A DNA stretch of 64,000 nt from Beroe forskalii (Eukaryota > Ctenophora > Nuda > Beroida > Beroidae), in assembly GCA_011033025.1 (NCBI GenBank), contig WFMF01000458.1:62001-126000 (forward strand). Direction: 5' to 3'. The translations under genes and the position numbers were made by a program. Numbering within the stretch: position 1 is the first letter of the stretch; each line of letters opens with the position of its first letter. Positions 55,631 through 64,000 of this stretch are shown piece by piece. The notes beneath the pieces were generated by a model. It searched no databases and was not told the origin of the DNA. It saw nothing but the letters and a program-made list of their open reading frames with translations.

Positions 55631-55954
55631 AATTTAAATGTGTAATCGAATCTTGTGTGTAAAAGTTAACACAGCACAAGGATATTCCATGGATGGATAC
55701 CGGTTTAAAATTTGAAAAAACCACGCTAGTAAGTTGTAAGTGTTTTTGTAAATGACACGTAACATAAAACTTTAATAGAAGCATCGGCACTTAAAATCAT
55801 AAAGTATTCTTATGATAGATTGTAAATTTATACTTGCAATGTTATGAATTCTAGTATAGCGAAACTGTTCCGGTCAAAAGCTAAAACATCAAATCCCGAT
55901 TTGATGACCGATGGCGTCAACGAAGCAAGCTTTGGCGTCAGATCAGCGACTGCG

Positions 55955-58900
55955 TCAGGTTGGCGGCTGTGTGGACGTGAACTGGACCATTCCCAGACCA
56001 ACTCCTTTACTCATGTGTTGCAGGTACCTGTAGGGAGGGGATGTTGTTAAAATACCTGGTTAGCCTGGTTAGCCTGTAATTTGTATAATCAGTTTGCCTG
56101 TAATTCAAGTGTTATTAGAGAACAAGGAAGTGAAGTTGATATTACGTAGGTTCAGTTGGTTTCAAAGCTCGGTTGATTTCAAGATTCGGTACAATTGCGC
56201 AGCTGGGTAAACAGCACATTTCGCGCGATTTCCCAACCCGATTTCACATTGCACTAGACTTATGTTTTTGCACTAATTATGTTTTTGACTTGCTCAGAAC
56301 CGAATATTCAACATACCTGCTCTTCTCATATTGAGTCTCCATTGAGTCTACAGCTTCTGAGGACCTCATGACACTCTCGTCTGATTGCTTGTAATCCTTC
56401 ACATCTAAAGAAATGAAGAATGGATCATGAATCTCATTAACTTGCGCAAAATAATAGGAAACATTAAATTTGAGCCATAATTCCCATACCTTGATCATTG
56501 ATTCAAAGTATGGATAGAACTGGACTGTCCACTACATACTTTCAGCATTGACATCTTTGACACCCATGAGCTTCAGGAATTTGACGGTTTGCTCTCCGCT
56601 TTCATCGTTCCTGAGAGACCCTGCGCCCCAAACACTCTTTTGATCTGATCCATCGCCCTGAGGAATGGACGAATTCAGGTGTCTCACTCCGATACAACAA
56701 AACACATCATCGCACAGCACTGAGTATATTCATACAGTACTGACTCACAAATCAGTTGGAAACTTATAGGATTCAAGTTGTTGTTTTCATTTACGTACTT
56801 CAGTACAGAACTGCTACAATATGATCAATCACAAAACATAATATACACCGAGCCTAGTGTTTGTTTAAGAGACTTCTCTGGCATTCACAAAGCTCGAGAG
56901 ACTGTGGGATATGCTGAAGGGATAGGAAGTAGTTCTGCGTCATTAGATCAGTAATGAGCTAATATCGTAATGACTTCCAAAGCAAGGAAATATTTCAAAA
57001 GGCAGTATAACTTATGTCCATGGAGGTGTGGGAGAAGCTACGTGCCTTGCCTGGCTTAATACGGTGGAAGTCCTTGCTGTACGGCTCGTTAAACAAGGAA
57101 CTAAAACCGTAGGGCTCCGTACAGGCTTCGCTCTGCACCTTCTGGTAATATGTTGCGATATACATGCCTCTTGTTGTAATAACAAGCAAATATCGCATTT
57201 TTGCCCCACCTCCTTCTTTCCCCAAAGCAGCTTTCTCTTCTCCCTCTGAGCTGCCAGCTGCTTGGCTATGGTGGAATCGAACGAGGTGGGAAGAGTGGCA
57301 TCCGTCTGTACATTTTTCAGCGAATCTGAAATATGAATATACAGCTTGCAATATTGTGAATTTGAGGAGCCATTCTCTTTTTGTTTTTAGCCAGCAATTG
57401 CAACAAGCACCTCTCACACTACCTATATAACTTCTCTAATGTCTATTGGATACAGACTAAACTTAGTACACCGGACACCCCTCATGCTAGCGACAAATTT
57501 CCGTTGTATTTTTGAAAACAGTCTCAGATGGTCTGTCCACAGGGCACAGAGCTCAATCTTTAAATGTATAGCCAGTACAAATCTCATTTTAGATGCCTCG
57601 TCTCTGCACCAAAATACATCTGTTCTAAATATCGTACTATAAATAATGGTAAATGATGCAGCGAGGTGAAGTCATCTGAGTGTCAAACCAGCCAAAAAAT
57701 TTTTGCGAAGTATTAATAAATAAGATGAATTTTTAATTGCTATATGTATTATCACTTTGGCCACGTTATTAAATGTATTTTCACATTATTTCTGAGCTGT
57801 AAATGCCCAGGCATGGCTATTGCCAATTGTGCTGCATAGCAACCATGGATCACATGACCTCCTACAGCGATCACGTGAACACTTATGTTGATCACGTGAC
57901 TTTACTGACTCCATGCTGAACATCTCATGCAGCAGCAGAGACAGGGAGCCCTGTGAACGAGGCACAACAACACAATGCGGTGATCTAATGCTCTACTCAC
58001 ACAGCAGAGAAATAGGAGGAACACTGGTGACTGAGGCGCTAATATTGTGCTGTTGTTGTGAGTTAAGGAAGAGGCGCGAATACTGTTTGTGATGGGAGTT
58101 AGGAAGCATTTGTGGAAGAGGCGCTGTGATTTGTCCTCAGAGTAAGTGAGGCCTTGTGGAAGAGGCGACACATCACCAGTCTCAGATTGCAGCAGAGAGG
58201 GAGGGGAGGTGGAAGAGGGGTGCTATACATACGGAGTGCGGTGACCTGGACTCACTTCTCTTCGAACAACCTCGTTACCGTCTTCTTTTGGGGATGGTAG
58301 CGCTGCTTACTTCTACGCTAATTCGACAAAGCATGGTGGTAGCCCCCCTCCGTCACTTACTGGTGAGTTCAACACTTCGTCCATCTTTTTCACTTGAAAC
58401 TTGTCGCACACTCACACACAGAATGAATTTCAATTTTCATACAACAGTGTATGCTTTATCTCATTTCATGCATATAATCATTAATCATGATTTCCAAAGA
58501 CACTTTTTCAACATTTGCATTCTATTTTGAATACAAATCTTTTGAAACAGTTGAATAATATTAAATGACAGTATTTTACAGAGTGCAGTGACGGAGGGGG
58601 GTAAAATATTTGGACGAACTCTCTCCCTCTGGTATCTACCAGAGATGACTTCGCATCACCAACACTCTGCCCTTGGCTGGGTTTTGGTGATAGCAGCGAC
58701 ACTGGAGTGTCCGTGACCCCTCACGCGTGAGTAGTCACGTGACACAACCCCTCTCCCCGGTGTGGTAAGACCCAGAGAAGCAGGCACGCCGTCTACCCTA
58801 CCGAGGTAGCTAGTGTTCTGGGCACACACCACCCTGGGATTCTCATACAAGGGCCTCCTCGCGGCGAATCCCGGAAACACGAGAATATCAACCAATGGCA

Positions 58901-61900
58901 GCTATCTTCCCAAGATTACTCGCTCAACAAGAAGCTGATTCCAACAGAGAATTCAATATTTCCAAGACCTAGACTCTAGTTAATCGTGACATGATCGGTC
59001 ATGTAACACGTGACATTGTGCGCGTTATGTGACGATTAGTTAGGACAGAAAGCGCGCAACGTGGCGCGTTCTCTGTCCTAACTAGTCGTTACATAACGCG
59101 ACGCGTTACGCGATCGATCATGTCACGACATTAGATATATCAAAAATGAAAGAATAACCTTTGAAAATTGTCGAAATGCAATGTCGAAGATGACAGGAAC
59201 AAACTTTCTTTTGAAAATTGATTTTGCTTCATGTGAGATTCTTGTGGCGTTTGTATTATTGAACAATTTGTAATTTTGTTTCACCCAAGTGTGACTCAAG
59301 TATCTAAGAACACAATGTTGCGTTACATAATACGAGTGAAATTGTATAACAATGCTGCGTATTACCGCCATACCGGAGAATCCGGGAAATAGTGAATAAT
59401 TGATTGGGTGCCTTACCTGCGGACACTTTGCCCCACTCCCTGCTGTCCCCATACTTTCTCCTTCTATACTCCTCGAACTCTTTGTCTTTCTCAGCCTGAT
59501 GCTTCCTTGAGCCAGCAGAACTGGGATAAAGTCCGGCGTAAATTAGGGATAAGAAAATTAACATTTAGTGAGGAAAATAGCTAAAATTAGTTTCTTTGAA
59601 TCTTTGAAGAAGAAAATACATTTTAAATTGCAATTCATCAAAATTGCGAGCTTTAAGTACCCCATTGGTATCACTTTTAGGACAAAAGAGTTGCTTTTCA
59701 CCTGTTCCTTTCTCTGTTATCTCGATCCCTTTTGTAGCTGTCACGAGACCTGAGGAAAATACAGTATGAATATCCCCTATTAGGGTTCTTTCACATATTA
59801 CGTAATCAATTTTTGGCCGATTTTAACCCCCCTCCCCCTCGTTATCAAGTTTACAGTAGTTGTATTGTTACAATAACGTGTAACGTAATCATTCGGAAAC
59901 CCCCTCCCCCTAGGTGATTACGTAATATGCGAACGATCCCTTATCATTAAATCAATCATCCGTGAACATCAATCTCTAAATCACATCACGATTTGCTAAG
60001 GGATGTTTACTCGATAATTGATATTATGTATCCGTGTAGCGCCGAAAGTGTGCAGAAATGAGCAATAAAAACAGCAAAAATGTCTTGAATGCACACCTGT
60101 CAGAGTGATGTCGTTTGTCAGATCTCCGCTTATCATCATAACCAGATCGATCATCACGGTACCTATCGTCACGTGATTTGCCGTGGGGTCGTTCGCGCGA
60201 TCTCTCACGCGGTCTATCGCGTGACCTGTCACGCGGCCTGTCGTCACGATGTCTCTCCTCCCTTCTGCCATCGTGATGTCGGTCGTCACGGTGCTTTTGA
60301 TCACTTCGATGAGACTCGTTTTTTCCTGTTAGAAAGGGATTAACGTTTTTATTTATGGAAAGTCGACCACGTAACAGAGAATATAGACAAAATGGTTATG
60401 AAGCCAAAATTACAAACAAACCAAGGACGAATAATGATACGTAATGCCATGGAGTATTGTTTGGAGCTGTGATTCTCCCAAGCAACGGCAAAGAGTGATA
60501 ACAAACCTCTCGGATCTTCTCTTTCTGAGCTCTGAAAAACGTTAAGGTCAAAATAAAGTCTTATTGCATGTTACGCAATGTTACGGTTAGGGTTAGGACG
60601 TATGGTTCGCACGAACGTTCCCATCGCGCGATTTGTGCTCTAAGGTGGGGTTATGTCCGGGTGGGGTTATGTCCGGGTGGGGTTTTGTCCGGGTGGTGTT
60701 TTGTCCGCGCACCATAATGATGTGCCATGTCCATGCATCATCCGCATTCACTTTGAAAACTTTTCGACCGACCATGAACTGATGAACGATTAAATTTTTT
60801 TGTTGGTGCAATATCCAACAGACCACCACATCCCCTTCCGGGGATGGATTGCAACTCTCAATCACAGAGAGTTCTACTCGGAAGATCGAATGAACGCTGT
60901 GCATGCAGTGCATGATATGCACGCGCGCGCGCTACACGCGCGTTGAAAAAGTTGTTTCAATAAGATCCATTGATCAGATGAATGTCATCGCGGCGTACGC
61001 AAAATACGTTTCATAGTGCGACCGAGTTGTATTTGCCACTAAATTGCTAGTGTTCCACCGTTCCAGTTACCCTTAGTACATGCTGTGTCACAGGGAAATT
61101 AGCGTACACGTCATAAAGCAGCAAAAAATTAAGTATATTTGGAAGGATAATAAATCACATGTAGTTATTGCATTTTATACTGGAAATGATGTGTGAAAAT
61201 CACTATCGATGATACACTCTTTATGGTATGTGGGACCAGGATTGTGCCCCTCTGGCCTGTGAGACACATGTTCTGATAAGAAACGCGAAGTCTGTTGCGA
61301 TGGCGTCAAGAGAACATGCAGCAGTTTCGTTAAACCGTTGCCAGAATAAAAGCAAGTTTTGTCACAGAACTGCGGTCAGCGGTGGTATTGTAACGGTGGT
61401 ATTGACAGCGATTCTGTCGCAAAACTGCGGAAGTTCTGTCGCAGAACTGCGGCTTCTCCTGTCACAGAACTGCCACTCGTTTTTGTGACAAGACTGCCAC
61501 TGGTTTTGTTATTTTGACCATTACACAAAGGACTCAAAAAGAGATGGGTTGGATTCAATTTATCATTCCAGTTCAGCTCGAATATGCCAATACTCAATGA
61601 AACCGACCTACACATGTTTTATTTTCATGAAAATGGGCGTGAAAAGGCGTCAGTGAAATTGAAAACCGCGCTTTATCTCCATTAAATTATCAACATAACT
61701 TGGTTAAGCTCTATTTACACCTAGGTACAGTTATACATTCCATAGAGCTTGCCAATGTGACAAGCTTCCATGATGGAACATAGATTAAAGCGCAATAATG
61801 AGCTTCTGTGTTGTGTACATTGTAAAATTTCACCATTTCATACGAATACACGCTAATACATATAAATACAAAACACTGAATTATAAGTGGATTAAATAAA

Positions 61901-62625
61901 CAGAACAAAACCCAACTCACTTGTCTGTTTTTTGAGGGTCCTTTACTGGGATCCTGACTTATCTTCATCAGCTTTTCGTTAATCTTTTCAACTGTACCCG
62001 GCTGTGAAAATAAGCGATACATCAGCATTGTGAACGATTCATAGAACCACCGAAATAATCACAAATCCATGAATCATCAAATATTGGGCAGAGTAGAAAA
62101 GAAAATGGCTTACCTAAAGTGGTGAGTTCAGCTTACCTCTGCCATATTATCGGATGAATATTATCGCCGGGTCGAGAGAAACTGTACTATGTTTCATAAA
62201 ATGGAAATGGCGTGAATTTCAAGATATATTCATTAAATTATGTGGATAGAATAGCAAATATCTACAAAGAATGCCATTTAAGAAAATACATCGGCGGATT
62301 TACATGAAGCAGTTACATATGATTTTAGCTCTTTTAGGTAAATGGATTTCAAACTGAAATGACAAATAGCCGTATGAAAATCTGATCTTAATTTGCTAAA
62401 TGTCTGGCACAATGCGTAAAAATAATGCATTAATCATGTTGGGAGGAAACCACCTAGCACATTTTAAAGCATCAAAACTTCAACTGTAAAATTAATTGTG
62501 AGCTCTTTAAAGAACTGTACCTGTTCGGGTTTTTCAGAGGGTTTAGCAGCATCTTTCTTATCTTCACTTTCTGATACATCCTCGCTGTCGTTATTGTAGT
62601 CAGATACCAGTCCTAGGCCAGACAT
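55955..62625 (-). CDS. RSRC2: RSRC2-like arginine/serine-rich protein with SMAP domain (middle exons unresolved)
   Basis: A nuclear RS-type protein linked to RNA processing. Resolved exons in transcript order: 62625-62521, 62001-61921, 60531-60507, 60325-60097, 59749-59702, 59520-59417, [unresolved], 57325-57210, 56657-56540, 56404-56317 and 56027-55955 (TGA). Frames agree within both groups. The start is MSGLGLVSDYNNDSEDVSES. Exon 4 is an Arg/Asp/Ser/His repeat (RDRSRDRPRERSRERPHGKS); exon 6 has EKDKEFEEYRRRKYGDSREW. The C-terminal block matches RSRC2: KQLAAQREKRKLLWGKKE, then VWGAGSLRN...TVKFLKLMG, then METQYEKSRYLQHM and KGVGLGMVQF (family: KRKMLWQGKKEG, VKFRKLMG, LDAQYEMARS, RGMGLGF). An alternative first exon (62145-62137, MAE, donor gtaagc) could replace the first one. 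Exons between 59417 and 57325 are not settled; candidates are an open stretch at 58656-58895 and GSLSLLLHEMF at about 57915-57960. Confidence 0.75.
57840..57905. promoter_or_regulatory. clustered ATCACGTGA palindromes in an RSRC2-like intron
   Basis: GATCACATGA, GATCACGTGA and GATCACGTGA occur within about 55 bases (57849-57900). Similar clusters occur in dynein intron 8 (about 14611-14635) and an exportin-5 intron (about 32657-32740). The core is an E-box/CLEAR sequence; function is unproven. Confidence 0.3.
58984..59128. mobile_element. 145-bp full-length foldback element
   Basis: Nearly the whole segment is one inverted repeat. It starts TCGTGACATGATCG and ends CGATCATGTCACGA, with arms paired through GTTATGTGACGATTAGTTAG / CTAACTAGTCGTTACATAAC and a small loop near AAAGCGCGCAACGTGG at about 59050-59066. 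Mismatches are scattered. It lies in an intron of the RSRC2-like gene. A target duplication is not obvious. Confidence 0.75.
59780..59943. mobile_element. PIF/Harbinger-like MITE, 158 bp plus TTA target duplication
   Basis: TTA flanks both sides (59780-59782 and 59941-59943). The element begins GGGTTCTTTCACATATTACG at 59783; read from the other end, 59940, it begins GGGATCGTTCGCATATTACG. The inverted repeat runs on through TAATCA. Internal CCCCTCCCCCT tracts lie on both sides. GGG ends with a three-base TTA duplication are the hallmark of PIF/Harbinger elements. It has no coding capacity and sits in an intron of the RSRC2-like gene. Confidence 0.75.
60635..60712. repeat. 17-18-bp tandem repeat, about four units
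   Basis: Units read GGTGGGGTTATGTCCGG, with variants TTTTGTCCG and GTGTTTTGTCCG. It lies in an intron of the RSRC2-like gene. Confidence 0.85.
61355..61500. repeat. degenerate tandem repeat with palindromic unit
   Basis: At least five units of about 19-31 bp centred on TTCTGTCGCAGAACTGCGG, with variants TCACAGAACTGC and GACAAGACTGCC. TTCTGtcgCAGAA is itself a small inverted repeat. It lies in an intron of the RSRC2-like gene. Confidence 0.8.
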
Positions 62626-63618
62626 TCTTCCTCAACAGAGGTGTTATTGATTTCAATTGAGTCTTAGATAAATCAGAAAACCCAATGGACAATACGGAAT
62701 TCATCGAATAAAAGCAAGGTTAGAAGCAAATAATTTCTGCATTCTGATCCATTCACGAACATTATAATATTCTTATTGAAACGAGTGACTTTTTGAACAG
62801 TATGTTATTTGTTTCATATTATATTTATTCAATACATATAATGTATTTAGATAGAAACACTTTACATCGAGGAAAATGAAATGTGTTTAATGTTTATAAA
62901 AAAACCCTTCATAATATGCGGATATCACACACGCATTCGAATAATTGTAACAAATAATTGTCGACGGAGGGCACAACATTTTTGGAGGAAACAGGCATTT
63001 AAATTGCTTTGACGGAAACGGTTACTTTAATCTTTCATTATTCTGTTAAGATAAACAAAAATTAGAAATTCTTGAACTTTGAAGGAACCCATTAGGTATT
63101 ATGAAAAAACTGATTGTTATTTCATCTAAATTCAACTAGATATGAGAAAAATATAAAAAGTTTATAATCATAACTTGGCTTTCAAGAATTCCAAAAACAT
63201 GATTAATCAATAGGATAATAGTATAAATTAATCAATATACTGTAGCCATTTTACTTTTAGCAGATAGTGATAACACAGAAAAATGAAACATTCAACATCT
63301 GCATGAAACTGCAGGAAACGGTAATGAATAAAAATTTCTGGCTAGGCTTGATTTATTGAAATCTGTTATGGATGATAGAAATTAATAATATTTACAAATT
63401 CGAAACTGCACGCATCAACACAAATACATTATATTAGAATCTTTACCAGAGAAAGATTATTTAAATTATTAAGTAACTTATAAACGTCAAAAATTTCATT
63501 CAGATATCAAATTCACTTGTAGGTAATTCACAATTCACACATTATCGATGAGATGGATTCCCGGTCCAACACCGGAAATCTGGAGAAAATTACCCTAAAA
63601 CAAGACATTATTATTAAA
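62626..63618. other. intergenic AT-rich spacer between CDC7 and RSRC2-like genes
   Basis: Very AT-rich; contains the RSRC2-like promoter and the CDC7 3' untranslated region. No coding exon or repeat was recognised. Confidence 0.4.
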
Positions 63619-64000
63619 CTAAAGCCACCTTGGCCGATGGAGAGGGGGCGGATGATTCGTTGCGAAGAACTCGTGTTTGAGGGCCTGTTCGGCTGTAATC
63701 CTTGACATGGGATTAGGGTCCAGACACTGAGAGAGCAGGTCGTACGCTGAGTTCTCGAATGGCTGGAGCGGACACACCTTGCTCCGGTCCTCGTCCGCAT
63801 TGTTCTCCTCACACCGCTCACAGCGGGAGATGTGGCTGCTAACCCGCAGCCGCGCACACATCGTCTTCAGCGCGTACCCGACCACGTCACGTGACAAGGT
63901 TACCTTCTTCCCTATGGCTTTAGCGGCCCCCACCACCGCGTCACTTCCCAGCAGTGTGATGATCTGACAGAGCGAGGTCAGGTCATCTGCTGCTTTGAAG
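63619..64000 (-). CDS. CDC7: CDC7 (DDK) protein kinase, C-terminal end (5' partial)
   Basis: CDC7, activated by DBF4, phosphorylates MCM helicase subunits to fire replication origins. Only the last roughly 126 codons are in the window, in one open frame that runs off the right edge and stops at 63619-63621. It reads DDLTSLCQIITLLGSDAVVG, AAKAIGKKVTLSRDVVG, a cysteine-containing insert (SRCERCEENN), then AYDLLSQCLDPNPMSRITAE and ALKHEFFA. This is the end of the C-lobe (subdomain XI RITAEEAL motif) with the short KI-3-like insert of CDC7: human has [20 protein letters not shown] and [20 protein letters not shown]. The catalytic loop and DFG lie outside. It ends after PPLHRPRWL. Confident assignment. 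Confidence 0.88.
   Translation of the reverse strand, partial: FKAADDLTSLCQIITLLGSDAVVGAAKAIGKKVTLSRDVVGYALKTMCARLRVSSHISRCERCEENNADEDRSKVCPLQPFENSAYDLLSQCLDPNPMSRITAEQALKHEFFATNHPPPLHRPRWL

Noticed and set aside
58656..58895. 80-codon minus-strand open stretch as a definite RSRC2-like exon
   Set aside because: The frame is open but I could not find an acceptor in the right phase, so it is only a candidate.
1..64000. tRNA, rRNA, bacterial operons or viral genes
   Set aside because: None was recognised; all supported genes are eukaryotic nuclear genes.

Overview
The window is nuclear DNA from an animal, most likely a ciliated invertebrate whose phylum I cannot name from the sequence. Nearly all supported genes are split by GT-AG introns, and their products are typical of metazoans: an axonemal dynein heavy chain, exportin-5, non-muscle myosin regulatory light chain, PEX16, SF3A3, an RSRC2-like splicing factor and CDC7 kinase. 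There are no bacterial operons, tRNA or rRNA genes or CRISPR arrays. Intergenic DNA is AT-rich, with short GC-rich islands made of mobile elements.

Layout, left to right. Positions 1-5271 (+) hold the end of one gene and all of a second, related gene. Both encode Ala/Glu/Pro-rich repeats next to amphipathic helices with the spacing of A-kinase-anchoring (PKA RII-binding) helices. The last intron of the second gene is almost entirely a 20-bp minisatellite of about 2 kb. Positions 6068-8640 hold a 903-bp TA-flanked inverted-repeat element and a nest of GC-rich miniature elements. Positions 10343-26453 (+) encode a DNAH10-type inner-arm dynein heavy chain: 13 small or medium exons, then one exon of about 9.9 kb with a one-base reading-frame break near its end.

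Positions 30585-39924 (-) encode exportin-5. One of its introns holds a complete opposite-strand gene for a signal-peptide-bearing SDR/epimerase-like protein (34360-36241). In this block one short intron in each gene sits between long exact direct repeats (10 and 15 bp) at non-GT-AG boundaries, and a third has a weaker 6-bp version. Then follow, all on the minus strand, PEX16 (41245-43070), myosin regulatory light chain (44144-45119), SF3A3 (45621-47114), two unrecognised single-exon genes, a TFB/KsgA-type methyltransferase (51786-52724), a duplicated terminal exon, a C18orf21/RMP24-like gene with a one-base break, the RSRC2-like gene (55955-62625) and the C-terminal end of CDC7 (63619 to the window end).

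The genes do not form one pathway. The left part has a ciliary or PKA flavour (putative AKAPs beside a dynein); the right part is housekeeping (miRNA export, peroxisome biogenesis, splicing, mitochondrial RNA methylation or transcription, replication control). The most unusual content is the mobile-DNA and intron structure: a miniature element family with exact 9-bp target duplications, direct-repeat-flanked introns of about 120 bp, a tandem array that copies a splice acceptor, and an inverted-repeat element that duplicated a splice donor. Exon boundaries were worked out by eye from splice signals and reading-frame continuity; no alignments were run.
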